This document shows, piece by piece, positions 47,363 to 56,973 of a DNA stretch of 64,000 bases. Source of the DNA: Acidobacteriota bacterium (GTDB taxonomy: Bacteria; Acidobacteriota; Terriglobia; Terriglobales; Acidobacteriaceae); the NCBI GenBank assembly GCA_021818585.1, contig JAKATU010000041.1, positions 1 to 64,000 of the forward strand, read 5' to 3'. The position numbers and the translations under genes were made by a program. The notes beneath the pieces were generated by a model. It was not told the origin of the DNA, did not search any database, and saw only the letters and a program-made list of their open reading frames with translations. Numbering within the stretch: position 1 is the stretch's first letter; every line of letters begins with the position of its first letter.

Positions 47363-47371
47363 CATAACAGA

Positions 47372-47449
47372 ATGCAGATTTGCCATCATCATCGCCACTA
47401 TCACCATCACGCGACGAGTGTGCCGGCGAATCTGTCTGGATTGAAGTAG
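47372..47449 (+). CDS. hisL: his operon leader peptide
   Basis: A 25-codon reading frame (MQICHHHRHYHHHATSVP and seven more residues) with seven His codons in nine positions. It lies just after the promoter and before a terminator hairpin, the classic arrangement for attenuation by charged tRNA-His. There is no Shine-Dalgarno sequence; the predicted 5' end is only a few bases upstream, so it is probably translated as a leaderless message. Stalling at the His codons would expose the antiterminator arm just downstream. Confidence 0.88.
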   Translation: MQICHHHRHYHHHATSVPANLSGLK

Positions 47450-47510
47450 CTAAAGAGCCAGATCGTAGATTTTTAGAAGCCCGCCGGCGCGAAAGCCTGC
47501 GGGCTTTTTG
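47392..47510 (+). promoter_or_regulatory. his attenuator (mutually exclusive hairpins)
   Basis: Three alternative pairings are visible. Arm 1:2, TCGCC (47392-47396) with GGCGA (47425-47429), supported by ACT with AGT. Arm 2:3, GCCGGCG (47422-47428) with CGCCGGC (47482-47488). Arm 3:4, the terminator AAGCCCGC (47477-47484) with GCGGGCTT (47499-47506), inner GGC/GCC, followed by five T. Ribosome stalling on the His codons would block 1:2, favour 2:3 and so prevent termination. The pairings are read from sequence; the mechanism is inference from known his leaders. Confidence 0.82.
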
Positions 47511-47547
47511 CGTCAAACCCATAAAAACGCAAAAGAGGAATTTCGAA

Positions 47548-47898
47548 ATGACGGACGCAACGATTGATTTTGGAAAGATGGAGGGCCTGGTGCCGGGCAT
47601 CGTGCAAGATGCCAAGACCGGGCAGGTATTGATGGTTGGCTTTCTCAATGAGGTTAGCTACCAGAAGACCCTTGAGACGGGGTATGTAACGTTCTGGAGC
47701 CGCACGCGCCAAAAGCTGTGGATGAAGGGCGAGAGCAGCGGAAATCGTCTTCGGGTGATTGAAGCGGCGACAGATTGCGATAACGACACACTGCTCTTCC
47801 GCGTCGATGTTGAGGGAGATGGCCTGGTTTGCCACGAAGGTACTGTGAGCTGCTTTACCCGACCCATCGAGCTGACCAGCGCGCAGGAGGTGCGCTAA
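47548..47898 (+). CDS. hisI: phosphoribosyl-AMP cyclohydrolase
   Basis: A 116-residue single-domain HisI that opens the adenine ring of phosphoribosyl-[23 protein letters not shown], the zinc motif [15 protein letters not shown] and [11 protein letters not shown] are visible. The HisE domain often fused to HisI is absent, and no hisE is in the operon. AAGAGGAA precedes the ATG. Its stop overlaps the hisG start (TAATG). Confidence 0.95.
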   Translation: MTDATIDFGKMEGLVPGIVQDAKTGQVLMVGFLNEVSYQKTLETGYVTFWSRTRQKLWMKGESSGNRLRVIEAATDCDNDTLLFRVDVEGDGLVCHEGTVSCFTRPIELTSAQEVR

Positions 47899-48773
47899 TG
47901 GCGAACAAACTCCGTCTGGGGATTCCCAAGGGTAGTTTGCAGGATGCGACGATCGCGCTTTTCGAACGTGCAGGATGGCATATTTACGCAAACGGCCGTT
48001 CGTATTTCCCTAGTATCGATGACCCCGAGATCGAATGCATGCTCATCCGGGCGCAGGAGATGGCGCGCTACGTGAATCACGGAGTTTTGGATGCCGGCCT
48101 TACCGGGATTGACTGGGTTGTGGAAAGCGGGCTTGAGGTGGAGAGCGTTACCAGCCTGGTTTATGCAAAGCAGAGCCGTAGCAAGGTTCGCTGGGTGCTG
48201 GCCGTTCCGGAAGACTCGCCGTATCAAAAGGCAGAGGATCTTGGTGGGCAGATTATTGCCACCGAACTGGTGGAAGTGACGAAGCGTTACTTCGCAGCGA
48301 AGAACGTTCCCGTGCATGTGGAGTTCAGTTGGGGCGCGACGGAAGTAAAGCCTCCTACGCTGGCAGACGCGATTGTCGAAGTGACCGAAACCGGCAGTTC
48401 GCTGCGCGCCAATCGTCTGCGCATTATCGACACCGTGATGGAGAGCGAGACACATTTGATTGCGAACCGCAATGCATGCGCCGATGAGTGGAAGCGCAGC
48501 AAGCTCGATACGCTCGCGTTGATGCTGCGTGGAGCAATTGCCGCGCAAGGCCAGGTTGGGCTGATGCTGAATGTGGCTAAGCAGAGCTTGCCGCAGGTTC
48601 TCTCAGTACTGCCGGCGCTGAACTCGCCGACGATTTCCGATCTCAGCAATTCGGATTGGGTTGCTGTGAACACCATTCTGGAAGAGAGCGTTGTTCGCGA
48701 TGTGGTTCCGAAACTAAAGGCGGCTGGAGCGACGGGTATTGTTGAATATCCACTGAACAAGGTGGTGCTGTAA
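47898..48773 (+). CDS. hisG: ATP phosphoribosyltransferase (long form)
   Basis: A 291-residue HisG, the first enzyme of histidine synthesis. [21 protein letters not shown] is the N-terminal signature, followed by [17 protein letters not shown]. Length and the C-terminal part ending [11 protein letters not shown] indicate the long form with a regulatory ACT-like domain, so HisZ is not needed. Feedback by histidine is expected. The start overlaps hisI. Confidence 0.96.
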   Translation: MANKLRLGIPKGSLQDATIALFERAGWHIYANGRSYFPSIDDPEIECMLIRAQEMARYVNHGVLDAGLTGIDWVVESGLEVESVTSLVYAKQSRSKVRWVLAVPEDSPYQKAEDLGGQIIATELVEVTKRYFAAKNVPVHVEFSWGATEVKPPTLADAIVEVTETGSSLRANRLRIIDTVMESETHLIANRNACADEWKRSKLDTLALMLRGAIAAQGQVGLMLNVAKQSLPQVLSVLPALNSPTISDLSNSDWVAVNTILEESVVRDVVPKLKAAGATGIVEYPLNKVVL

Positions 48774-48775
48774 AT

Positions 48776-50056
48776 ATGCGCGTACTAAGCTTGAAGGGGC
48801 GCAACTCGACGGAGGCTGAAGCGCTGCTGGCGCGGCTGCAGAACCGCAGCAACGCCAGTTATGAGCGAGTGATGCCCGTCGCTCAGCGTATTGTTGCGAG
48901 CGTGCAGAAGGGTGGCGATGCCACCCTTTTGCGCCATCGCTCTAAGCTGGACGGGTTGCCCGTGACTGTGCCGCTTGAGGTTCCTTTCGAGGAAATGGAG
49001 GCGGCCTGGCAGGAGATGACGCCCGCGTTGCAGGCGGCAATGAAGCTTGCGGCCAACAACATTCGCCGCTTTGCCGAGAAGCAGCGCCCGCGGGACTTCA
49101 GCATGCGGATAGTGCCCGGAGTTATGGTGGGGCAGAAGGTGATTCCGCTGGACTCGGTGGGATGTTATGTTCCCAGCGGTCGCTATCCTTTGCCTTCCAC
49201 GATGCTGATGACTGTGATTCCAGCCCAGGTGGCTGGAGTGCGCCGGATCATTGCAGTGTCTCCCAAGCCAGCCAGGGAGACGCTTGCGGCTGCCTATTTA
49301 TGCGGCGTAGCCGCTTTCTATCGGATCGGCGGCGCCCAGGCGATTGCAGCGCTGGCTTATGGAACCGAAAGCATCGCCAAGGTGGATAAGATTGTCGGAC
49401 CAGGGAATGCGTATGTGACGGCTGCCAAGAAGCTGGTGAGCTTTGACTGCGGCATTGACATGCTTGCAGGGCCAACAGAAATTGTTGTCGCCAGTGAACA
49501 GGGCGATCCAGAAGGGATTGCCGCGGATATTGCCGCGCAGGCGGAACATGATCCTGATGCGATGGCTATGCTCGTGACGAGTCAGCGTGAGCTGGCCCGT
49601 TTGGTAGCTGCGAGCGTGAAGGAAAGAGTAAAGTCTAGCGCCACTGCCCGTGAAGCGCTGGCTGCGAATGGAGCTGTGATTGTTGCGAAATCGGTAGAGC
49701 AGGCTCGTGAAATTACAAATCAACTGGCGCCCGAACACCTGACTGTGGATAGCGTGGATGATCTTGCCTGGGTGCGTAACGCCGGCTCAGTGTTTGTGGG
49801 GCCATGGTCTTCACAGCCGCTTGGCGACTATGTCTCCGGGCCGAATCATACTTTGCCTACGAACGCAGTTGGCAGATTGCGTGGAGGCTTGAGCGTGATG
49901 GATTACGTGAAGCTGGTGACGGTGCAGGAATACAAAAGCGAAGGGGTAAAGAAGCTTGGGCCAGCAGCGATGTTGCTTGCTGAAGCGGAAGGTTTGCTGG
50001 CACATGCGGACGCAGTCCGTGTGAGAGTCAAGAAGGCCGGAGGCAGACGTGGATAA
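48776..50056 (+). CDS. hisD: histidinol dehydrogenase
   Basis: A 426-residue NAD-dependent zinc enzyme catalysing the last two oxidations to histidine. VGCYVPSGRYPLPSTMLM, the IVGPGNAYVTAAKKLV motif, DMLAGPTEIVV and PNHTLPTNAVGRLRGGLSV are typical. It begins two bases after the hisG stop and overlaps hisC by eight bases. Confidence 0.96.
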   Translation: MRVLSLKGRNSTEAEALLARLQNRSNASYERVMPVAQRIVASVQKGGDATLLRHRSKLDGLPVTVPLEVPFEEMEAAWQEMTPALQAAMKLAANNIRRFAEKQRPRDFSMRIVPGVMVGQKVIPLDSVGCYVPSGRYPLPSTMLMTVIPAQVAGVRRIIAVSPKPARETLAAAYLCGVAAFYRIGGAQAIAALAYGTESIAKVDKIVGPGNAYVTAAKKLVSFDCGIDMLAGPTEIVVASEQGDPEGIAADIAAQAEHDPDAMAMLVTSQRELARLVAASVKERVKSSATAREALAANGAVIVAKSVEQAREITNQLAPEHLTVDSVDDLAWVRNAGSVFVGPWSSQPLGDYVSGPNHTLPTNAVGRLRGGLSVMDYVKLVTVQEYKSEGVKKLGPAAMLLAEAEGLLAHADAVRVRVKKAGGRRG

Positions 50057-51125
50057 GCTGCAGCCTCGCGCAGGAGTGCTGCGCATGAAGGAGTACCATC
50101 CACCTCTGGGGGATCGCAGCGGACTTCGGCTCGACTTCAACGAGAACACGTTGGCTTGCTCGTCCAAGGTGCGTGAGGTGCTGGCGGCAATTTCAACCGC
50201 TGAACTCACAAAATATCCGGAACGTGCTCCGGTGGAAGCTCTGGTGGCGAAGCAGCACGGGCTTCGCCCGGAGGAAGTGCTGCTGACGAATGGGGTGGAT
50301 GAAGCGATCCACGTGCTCTGTCAGACCTATTTAAATCCCGGTGATGCATTGCTGCTTCCGGTGCCGACTTACTCGATGTATGAGGTCTATGGTTCGAGCG
50401 CAGAGGCGCGAGTGGATCGTGTACAGGCCGGAGAGAACTTCGGGTTTCCGCTGGATGCGTTGATAGGAGCCATTACGCCGCAGACGCGCTTGATTGCTAT
50501 TGCCAATCCCAACAGTCCGACTGGGCAAACGGTCATTCGCGAACAGATTCTTCAGGTATTGGAAGCTGCTCCTCATGCCGCGGTTCTCATCGACGAAGCC
50601 TATTTCCATTTCTTTGGCGAGACGGTGATGGATCTTGTGGGGAAAGCGCCCAATCTGATTGTGGCGCGTACTTTCTCCAAGGCCTTCGGACTTGCAGGTC
50701 TGCGACTGGGGATGCTTGCTGCCTCAGTAGAACAAATGCAATGGCTGCGGCGCGTCATTTCTCCTTATAGCGTTAACTCTCTGGGACTGGCGTGCCTTCC
50801 GCCAGCGTTAGAAGACACTGCTTATCTGGACTGGTACGTGGCGGAGGTCAATGCGGCCCGTCTCCTATTTGAGGAGGCGCTTGACCGGCACGGGATCACT
50901 CGTTGGCCGTCGCGTGCAAACTTTGTTTTGACGCGGATCGGCGTTCAACATCGCCGGTTTGTGGAAGAGATGCGGGAACGCAACGTGCTTGTGCGCGATC
51001 GCTCCAGTGATCCTGGTTGCGAAGGCTGTGTGCGGATCACGATTGGCACACACGAACAAACATTGGATGCTGTTCGGGCATTGGAAGAGACTCTCGCAGA
51101 GATTGGCTGGAAGGGGAAACGATGA
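50049..51125 (+). CDS. hisC: histidinol-phosphate aminotransferase
   Basis: A 358-residue PLP aminotransferase for imidazole-acetol phosphate. [25 protein letters not shown] and the PLP lysine in [18 protein letters not shown] are present. It overlaps both neighbours (hisD by eight bases, hisB by ATGA), so all are translated from one message. GTG start. Confidence 0.95.
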   Translation: MDKLQPRAGVLRMKEYHPPLGDRSGLRLDFNENTLACSSKVREVLAAISTAELTKYPERAPVEALVAKQHGLRPEEVLLTNGVDEAIHVLCQTYLNPGDALLLPVPTYSMYEVYGSSAEARVDRVQAGENFGFPLDALIGAITPQTRLIAIANPNSPTGQTVIREQILQVLEAAPHAAVLIDEAYFHFFGETVMDLVGKAPNLIVARTFSKAFGLAGLRLGMLAASVEQMQWLRRVISPYSVNSLGLACLPPALEDTAYLDWYVAEVNAARLLFEEALDRHGITRWPSRANFVLTRIGVQHRRFVEEMRERNVLVRDRSSDPGCEGCVRITIGTHEQTLDAVRALEETLAEIGWKGKR

Positions 51126-51754
51126 AGAAATCCGCAGAAAAGAAAGTTGCGAAGGGGTTGGATGGTAAGCGCACTGCGAAGCTGGAGCGCAAGACCGCCG
51201 AGACAGCAATCAGCCTCCAACTCGTGATTGAGGGGACCGGCCAGTACAACGTTTCAACCGGCATCCGTTTTTTTGACCACATGCTGGAGTTATTTACGCG
51301 GCACGGTGCATTTGACCTGGATTTGAGCTGCAAGGGTGATCTCGATGTGGATCAGCACCATACGGTGGAAGACGTAGGTATTGCGCTTGGTGAGGCCTTT
51401 GAGAAGGCTCTTGGAGACAAACGCGGGATTCTGCGTGCAGGCTATTTTTTGATGACGATGGATGAAACCCTGGGCCTGGCGGCTGTGGATTTAAGTGGGC
51501 GCACCGCTTCGGTTGTAAAGACGAAGGTGAAGGCACGGCTTGTTGGTGACCTGCAGTCTGAACTTGTTGAAGACTTCTTTGAAGGCTTTGCCCGCGGGGC
51601 CAAGGCGAATGTGCATTTGAAGACGGTGTATGGACGGTCGAACCACCACAAGGTGGAGGCTTTGTTCAAGGCGTTTGCCCGGGCATTGCGATTTGCCTGT
51701 TCCCGGGATGAACAGTTGAAAGAGATGCTGCCAAGCACGAAAGGTCTGCTGTGA
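51122..51754 (+). CDS. hisB: imidazoleglycerol-phosphate dehydratase
   Basis: A 210-residue monofunctional HisB. After a basic N-terminal extension of about 25 residues come the metal-binding segments [17 protein letters not shown] and [16 protein letters not shown], and near the end [19 protein letters not shown]. The histidinol-phosphatase domain of some HisB proteins is absent, so that step is encoded elsewhere. It overlaps hisC and hisH. Confidence 0.95.
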   Translation: MKKSAEKKVAKGLDGKRTAKLERKTAETAISLQLVIEGTGQYNVSTGIRFFDHMLELFTRHGAFDLDLSCKGDLDVDQHHTVEDVGIALGEAFEKALGDKRGILRAGYFLMTMDETLGLAAVDLSGRTASVVKTKVKARLVGDLQSELVEDFFEGFARGAKANVHLKTVYGRSNHHKVEALFKAFARALRFACSRDEQLKEMLPSTKGLL

Positions 51755-52350
51755 TTGCGGTCGTCGATTACAAGGCCGGCAACCTGACTTCTGTGATGAA
51801 AGCGCTGCGCGCAGTGGGCGCCGATGCTGTGCTCAGCGATGAACCAGAGGTGGTATTGAAAGCTGACAAGGTTATTCTTCCCGGGGTTGGGCATTTTGCT
51901 GCTACGCAGTTTCTGCGGGAGCATGGACTTGAGCAGGCGATCCGTGAGAGGGTGCAGGTCGGCGTACCGTTTCTTGGTATCTGTGTGGGACTTCAGTGGT
52001 TGTTTGCTGGAAGTACTGAAGCGGCGGAGGCGGAGGGTTTTGGCTCCTTTGGCGGAATGTGTGAACGATTCCGGACGACTGAGTTGAAGGTTCCGCACGT
52101 AGGCTGGAATTCGATCAAGATACGTGAGGGATCGCGATTATTTGCAGGGGTTTCGCAGCATGCGTTTGTCTATTTCACCCACTCTTATTGCGCCCCGGTT
52201 GTTGAGAGCAGCGTAGCGATTGCAGAGTATGGTCAGCCATTCACAGCGGCAGTGGAGCGGGACAATGTGATGGGTGTGCAGTTCCATCCGGAGAAGTCAG
52301 CAGCCGCGGGCCGGCAGGTGCTGGAGAATTTTGTGAGGCTTGCATGCTGA
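51751..52350 (+). CDS. hisH: imidazole glycerol phosphate synthase, glutaminase subunit
   Basis: A 199-residue class I glutamine amidotransferase. The nucleophile is in [16 protein letters not shown] and the His-Glu pair in [13 protein letters not shown]. It supplies ammonia to HisF. The GTG start lies inside the hisB stop, and the end overlaps hisF by seven bases. Confidence 0.95.
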   Translation: MIAVVDYKAGNLTSVMKALRAVGADAVLSDEPEVVLKADKVILPGVGHFAATQFLREHGLEQAIRERVQVGVPFLGICVGLQWLFAGSTEAAEAEGFGSFGGMCERFRTTELKVPHVGWNSIKIREGSRLFAGVSQHAFVYFTHSYCAPVVESSVAIAEYGQPFTAAVERDNVMGVQFHPEKSAAAGRQVLENFVRLAC

Positions 52351-53108
52351 CGAAGCGAATCATTGCCTGTCTTGACGTCAAGGATGGCCGGGTCGTAAAG
52401 GGAGTGCAGTTTGTCGATTTGATTGACGCGGGTGATCCAGCGGAACTGGCTGTGCGCCACGCCGATTCCGGAGCAGACGAGATTGTATTGCTGGACATTA
52501 CTGCCACGCACGAAGGACGCGGAATTTTGCTGGCTACGGTGCAGAAAGCGGCGGAGAGGTTGTTTATTCCATTTACCGTGGGCGGTGGGATTCGAACGCT
52601 GGATGATGCCGCGGCAGTTTTTGATGCCGGAGCTGACAAGATCAGTGTCAATTCGGCGGCGCTGGCTCGTCCGGAGCTGATTGACGAGATTGGAATCAAG
52701 TTTGGAGCGCAGGCTGTGGTGGTTGCGATTGATGCTCGGCGCAAGGAACATGGCGGCACGGAGGTATTTGTGAGCGGCGGACGCAAGCCGACGGGGCGCG
52801 ATGCCGTGGCGTGGGCGCGGGAAGCGGAACAGCGCGGCGCCGGCGAAATTCTGCTGACCTCCATGGATGCGGACGGTACACGTGCGGGCTTTGATTGTGA
52901 ATTGACGGCGGAGGTGAGCGAGGCCGTGCAGATTCCTGTGATTGCTTCCGGTGGCGCGGGGAGCGCGGAGCACTTTGTCGACGTGTTCCAGCGAGGTAAG
53001 GCAGATGCGGCTCTGGCCGCGAGTATCTTCCACTTCGGCATTGCCGATGTGAAGGCGCTGAAGGCCGTTCTGGCCGACGAATCCATTCCTGTGAGGCTGC
53101 CATGCTGA
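52344..53108 (+). CDS. hisF: imidazole glycerol phosphate synthase, cyclase subunit
   Basis: A 254-residue TIM-barrel cyclase. [19 protein letters not shown] at the start and the phosphate-binding [21 protein letters not shown] and [15 protein letters not shown] segments are conserved. Partner of HisH. It overlaps hisH and hisA by seven bases each. Confidence 0.96.
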   Translation: MLTKRIIACLDVKDGRVVKGVQFVDLIDAGDPAELAVRHADSGADEIVLLDITATHEGRGILLATVQKAAERLFIPFTVGGGIRTLDDAAAVFDAGADKISVNSAALARPELIDEIGIKFGAQAVVVAIDARRKEHGGTEVFVSGGRKPTGRDAVAWAREAEQRGAGEILLTSMDADGTRAGFDCELTAEVSEAVQIPVIASGGAGSAEHFVDVFQRGKADAALAASIFHFGIADVKALKAVLADESIPVRLPC

Positions 53109-53785
53109 TTCCGTCGATTGACCTGATGGGGGGCCGGATTGTCCAGTTGGTGCAAGGCGAAAAGCTCAGACTGGCATTCGATGATTTCGAGTATTGGATT
53201 GAGCGGTTTTCGGACTATCCCCTGGTGCAGTTGATCGATCTGGATGCCGCGATGCGGAAGGGCGATAACCGGTTGTTGATTGAGAGGATCACGCGGCGTC
53301 TGCCGTGCCAGATTGGCGGTGGTGTTCGTACGCCGGAGCAGGCCCGGGCATTGCTGGAGATGGGTGCGAAGCGGGTCATTTTCGGATCGGTTCTGTTTCG
53401 AGCGGATGCAGCGAGTCCTGTGGATGTGGACGCAGCTTCTGGGATTGCCGATGCAATAGGATCGGAGGCATTTGTCGCAAGCATTGATACAAAAGGCGGC
53501 AAGGTGGCGATTCGTGGCTGGCAGGAGCAGACCACGGTTTCTCCGCTGCAGGCTTTGCGGTCGCTGGAGCCCTATTGCGGCGCTTTTCTTTACACGCATG
53601 TGGATACCGAGGGAACGATGATCGGGTTTCCGTTCGACATGGCTGAGTCGCTGCGAGCCGCTACTTCGCGAAAACTGATTGTTGCCGGCGGGATACGCGA
53701 GCAGGACGAGATTGATCGTCTTCATGCCATCGGCGTGGATGCGGTGGCGGGCATGGCGGTGTATTCGGGCCATCTTCCGGCGTGA
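53102..53785 (+). CDS. hisA: phosphoribosylformimino-AICAR-phosphate isomerase
   Basis: A 227-residue TIM-barrel isomerase and the last gene of the operon. [41 protein letters not shown] and [15 protein letters not shown] are recognisable. It is on the short side and somewhat divergent in the second half. No terminator was found directly downstream. Confidence 0.9.
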   Translation: MLIPSIDLMGGRIVQLVQGEKLRLAFDDFEYWIERFSDYPLVQLIDLDAAMRKGDNRLLIERITRRLPCQIGGGVRTPEQARALLEMGAKRVIFGSVLFRADAASPVDVDAASGIADAIGSEAFVASIDTKGGKVAIRGWQEQTTVSPLQALRSLEPYCGAFLYTHVDTEGTMIGFPFDMAESLRAATSRKLIVAGGIREQDEIDRLHAIGVDAVAGMAVYSGHLPA

Positions 53786-53998
53786 TTGCGGAGCATGGCC
53801 TGCTGAGTCTGATCGGCGTATTCCCGGCTTGGTCCTGAGATGGTTGAGGCTTTGGTTTTCCGGAGCCATGAAGCGATGTACATTTTGAACGCCGCGCATG
53901 GGGTAAGATGTAAGGTCGCTTGAGCGTTTCCAGAGTATGTTTCTGCTGAGCGTGGAGTTATCAAGCGGTCAAGATCCGGAAAAGGGGATAGATAGCCG

Positions 53999-55168
53999 AT
54001 GACTGGCAAGGGTGCAATGCGGACGGCGAAGCGCCTGGATGAGGTTGGATTTTCCGACATCGTACAGATCCGCAACAAGGTGCTGGAGCTGCGTGCGACA
54101 GGAAAGCCGGTGCATGCGTTCCATGGGGGTGAGCCTTTCTTTGACACGCCGGAACGGATCAAGCAGGGGATGATGCGCGCCCTGACGGATAACCTGACCC
54201 GGTATGCGCCGTCTTCGGGCATAGCGCCGTTGCGGGAACTGATCACTGACAAGCTGCGGAAGAAGAACGGGCTGGATGTTGCGGTTGAGGACGTGATCGT
54301 GACTTCGGGTGGAGCGCATGCGCTTTATGCGGCGTTCCAGGCAGTATTGGATCCAGGCGATGATGTGCTGCTTTTTTCGCCTTACTGGACGCCGATTCGC
54401 GACATGATCACGGCGGCAGAGGCGCGGGCGCTGCTGGTTCCGACGTCGAGCGCGCGGCAGAGCGGCATCTACGCGATGCTGGAGAAGCTGGCGACGCCGA
54501 ATACGCGGGCGATCTACTACAACACGCCGCAGAATCCGTCCGGCGTGGTGTTTTCGCGGGCGGAGGCCGAGCAGGTGGCGCGGTTTGCCATGGAGCGCGA
54601 CCTGATTGTGATTGCCGATGAGGCGTATGAAGATCTGGTTTATGAGGGCGAGCATGTCTCGATTGCGTTGCTGCCGGGGATGGCGCAGCGGACGATTACA
54701 ACCTATACGCTCTCGAAGAGTTACGGCATGACGGGCTGGCGTGTGGGCTATGCGGTGGCCAAAGAGCCGTTTATGACGGCGCTGCGGAAGCTGGTGCTGT
54801 ACTCGACGAACGGCGTTTCGACGCCGACCCAGTGGGCTGCGGTGGAGGCGATGCGGACACCGCAGGCGGAACTGGATAGGCGACGGGAGGAGTATCGCAA
54901 GCGTCGCGATCTGCTGGTAACGGGACTGAATGAGCTGGGCCTGACGTGCGCTCCGCCGGAGGGTGCGTTCTATGCCTTTGCCAACGTGAGCAAGATCAGC
55001 AAGGACAGCCGGAAGGCTGCGGGCCTGTTGCTGGAGAAGGCGCATGTAGCGACGATTCCCGGCATCGTGTTTGGTGCGCAGGGCGAGGGCCATGTTCGAT
55101 TCGGGTACGCGGTGCCTGAATCCGCGATTGAAGACGGACTGGAAGCACTGCGCGGTTTCCTGCGGTAA
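53999..55168 (+). CDS. class I/II PLP aminotransferase
   Basis: A 389-residue aspartate-aminotransferase-family enzyme. VTSGGAHALYAAFQAVLDPGD, YYNTPQNPSGVV and the PLP lysine in YTLSKSYGMTGWRVGYAV are present. The ATG is 213 bases after hisA. The substrate cannot be read; aspartate, aromatic or alanine types are all possible. A strong terminator follows. Confidence 0.88.
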   Translation: MTGKGAMRTAKRLDEVGFSDIVQIRNKVLELRATGKPVHAFHGGEPFFDTPERIKQGMMRALTDNLTRYAPSSGIAPLRELITDKLRKKNGLDVAVEDVIVTSGGAHALYAAFQAVLDPGDDVLLFSPYWTPIRDMITAAEARALLVPTSSARQSGIYAMLEKLATPNTRAIYYNTPQNPSGVVFSRAEAEQVARFAMERDLIVIADEAYEDLVYEGEHVSIALLPGMAQRTITTYTLSKSYGMTGWRVGYAVAKEPFMTALRKLVLYSTNGVSTPTQWAAVEAMRTPQAELDRRREEYRKRRDLLVTGLNELGLTCAPPEGAFYAFANVSKISKDSRKAAGLLLEKAHVATIPGIVFGAQGEGHVRFGYAVPESAIEDGLEALRGFLR

Positions 55169-55195
55169 AGCCAGGGATGGAAGCTTGTGTGAGTG

Positions 55196-55228
55196 AGCCC
55201 GCGGCAGCGAGACTGTCGCGGGCTTTTT
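55196..55228 (+). terminator. terminator after the aminotransferase gene
   Basis: AGCCCGCGGCAG pairs with CTGTCGCGGGCT (one G-T pair), loop of five, then five T. Confidence 0.85.
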
Positions 55229-55279
55229 CTGTTTGCGGGTGGAGGGGCGGTTAGCATGGTAGGGAAAGGAGTCAAAGTG

Positions 55280-56245
55280 ATGCTGAAGGTTGGGGTGCCA
55301 GAGACCATCGATCGTGCGCTGCATGCGAGCCTGCCGATGGATGTGCGGGTTGAGGTGCTTACGGAAGAGATGACTGGGCCGGTGGACGTGGACTTCTGGG
55401 TGGTGCCTCCTTACCAGAAGGCGGCGGAGGCGATGTGGCGGAACCTGCGCGGGGTGCGGGTGGCGCAGTCTACCCTGGCCGGGGTGGACTGGCTGATGCG
55501 GCTGACGCCGGGTGAAGTGACGGTTTGCGATGCCCGCGGGGTGCATGACATCTCCACCGCGGAGTGGGTGGTGGCGACGACGCTGGCGATGGTCAAGTAT
55601 CTGCCTTTTTACGGCGGAGTGCAGCGGGCCGGGGAGTGGAAACGGCGGTTTGAGGCGAGCGGGCTTTACAACCGGATTCATGGCGCGGAGCGGGAGTTTT
55701 ACCCGCCGGTGATGGTGGAAGACCTGCATGGGAAGCGGGTTTTGATTGTGGGTTACGGTTCCATTGGCAGCATGATCGAGCGGATGATGCAGCCGTTTGG
55801 GGTGACGGTGGACCGGATAGCGCGGACGGCGCGGGAGGGCGTGCGAACGCTGGACGCGCTGCCGGAGTTGCTGCCGCTGGCGGATGTGGTGGTGCTGATC
55901 GTTCCGCTGACGGGTGAGACGCGGGGGATGATCGGCGCGGAAGAGCTTGGCATGATGAAGCATGGCGCACTGCTGGTGAATGCGGCGCGGGGGCCGGTGG
56001 TGGATACCGATGCGCTGCTGGCGGCCCTGCACGCGGGCCGGGTTCGGGCGGCGCTGGATGTGACCGATCCGGAGCCGCTGCCGGATGGACATGCGCTGTG
56101 GTCTGCGCCGAACGCGCTCATTACTCCTCATGTGGCCGGTAGCAGCCCGGGTTTCATGCCGAGGGCGATGGAACTGGCCGGAGAGCAGGTTCGGCGGATG
56201 CAGCGGGGTGAGGCGCTGATCAATGTTGTTACCGGCGACTACTGA
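55280..56245 (+). CDS. D-isomer-specific 2-hydroxyacid dehydrogenase
   Basis: A 321-residue NAD(P)-dependent dehydrogenase. The cofactor motif is VLIVGYGSIGSMIERMM, the catalytic arginine is in NAARGPVVDTDALL, the glutamate in DPEPLPDGHALW and the histidine in ITPHVAGSSP. AAGGAG eight bases before the ATG at 55280 supports that start. The frame is open to 55193 through a terminator, so the longer start is unlikely. Glyoxylate/hydroxypyruvate-type reduction is plausible. Confidence 0.88.
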   Translation: MLKVGVPETIDRALHASLPMDVRVEVLTEEMTGPVDVDFWVVPPYQKAAEAMWRNLRGVRVAQSTLAGVDWLMRLTPGEVTVCDARGVHDISTAEWVVATTLAMVKYLPFYGGVQRAGEWKRRFEASGLYNRIHGAEREFYPPVMVEDLHGKRVLIVGYGSIGSMIERMMQPFGVTVDRIARTAREGVRTLDALPELLPLADVVVLIVPLTGETRGMIGAEELGMMKHGALLVNAARGPVVDTDALLAALHAGRVRAALDVTDPEPLPDGHALWSAPNALITPHVAGSSPGFMPRAMELAGEQVRRMQRGEALINVVTGDY

Positions 56246-56440
56246 AGTGCTTGCCGCCCGGGCGTACCAGCCGTCCAGGCAGTCGCGCTTTGCGCACCAT
56301 TCCACCTTGGGTGAGGCGTCCGTCCCCAGTTTTCGGTTTCAGTTGCTGGTGGCGGTGACCTGCTTGGTTCAATCTGTCAGGCATGTTCCCGGTCAGTACC
56401 GATGTTTCAAAAAAAAGAGCGTTCACGACCCCCTACTTAT

Positions 56441-56475
56441 TTGTGGGGAAGTTGTTGATTCTATGGGATAGGTTA
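56441..56475 (+). repeat. direct repeat, copy 1
   Basis: A 35-base unit beginning TTGTGGGGAAG and ending GGATAGGTTA. It matches copy 2 at 31 of 35 positions. Confidence 0.75.
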
Positions 56476-56506
56476 ACCCCTTAACAATGCGTTGCCCGCC
56501 TTGTTT

Positions 56507-56541
56507 TTGTGGGGAAGCCGTTGATTCCATTGGATAGGTTA
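56507..56541 (+). repeat. direct repeat, copy 2
   Basis: Second copy, 66 bases downstream of the first, with four substitutions. The ten-base core TTGTGGGGAA occurs a third time at 56790-56799. Confidence 0.75.
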
Positions 56542-56707
56542 GGGTACTAACGCCCTTCCGGCGGCTCCAAGATGGGAAAGGCCGGGTATTGTTTTTTGGT
56601 TGATGCTCTGGAAGTGATTGACAGGAAATGGGTTGTGAAGCGGATAGTCTTGTGCGTCTGTCAGGCTCAATCACGGGGTATGGGGACTGGTTTTTTGTCT
56701 GGGCATG

Positions 56708-56738
56708 AAAAAAGCAGCCGTTTGTCCGGCTGCTTTTT
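56708..56738. terminator. bidirectional terminator downstream of murJ
   Basis: AAAGCAGCCG pairs with CGGCTGCTTT, six-base loop, with A and T runs on both sides. It could stop murJ transcripts from the right and any transcript from the left. Confidence 0.82.
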
Positions 56739-56973
56739 CAATTCCTATTTCCAGTTTAGCAATTTGGGAGTGAATTACCGGCAACTTTGTTGTGGGGAAA
56801 GTTCCTTTCTCTTGCGGTAACAACGGAACGTCAGGAAGTGCAGGTTGTCGGTTTGCCGGCGCCGGACGAGGGAGTTCGGCATGGAAGCGTGGTAACCGAG
56901 TTCTTTCAAAAAAGCTGCACCTGGACCTTGAATCCGCCCACGCGGTGTTTCCTGATTCCGGATGGTGTCTGGA

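Larger units (their letters stand above)
56246..56973. other. long non-coding gap with direct repeats and a terminator
   Basis: About 730 bases with no supported gene. It holds a 35-base direct repeat pair (56441, 56507), a third partial copy of its first ten bases at 56790, and a bidirectional hairpin at 56708. An open frame at 56572-56820 runs through the hairpin and has no coding character. A small RNA ending at the hairpin is possible. Confidence 0.45.

Noticed and set aside
53969..56305. 778-residue minus-strand open frame
   Set aside because: It spans two clear genes on the plus strand and has a low-complexity Arg/His-rich composition, typical of an antisense shadow.
56441..56541. CRISPR array
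   Set aside because: Only two imperfect repeats and no cas gene; spacing and number do not fit.
56572..56820. 82-residue open frame in the gap left of murJ
   Set aside because: It runs through the strong hairpin at 56708, has no ribosome site and no coding character.
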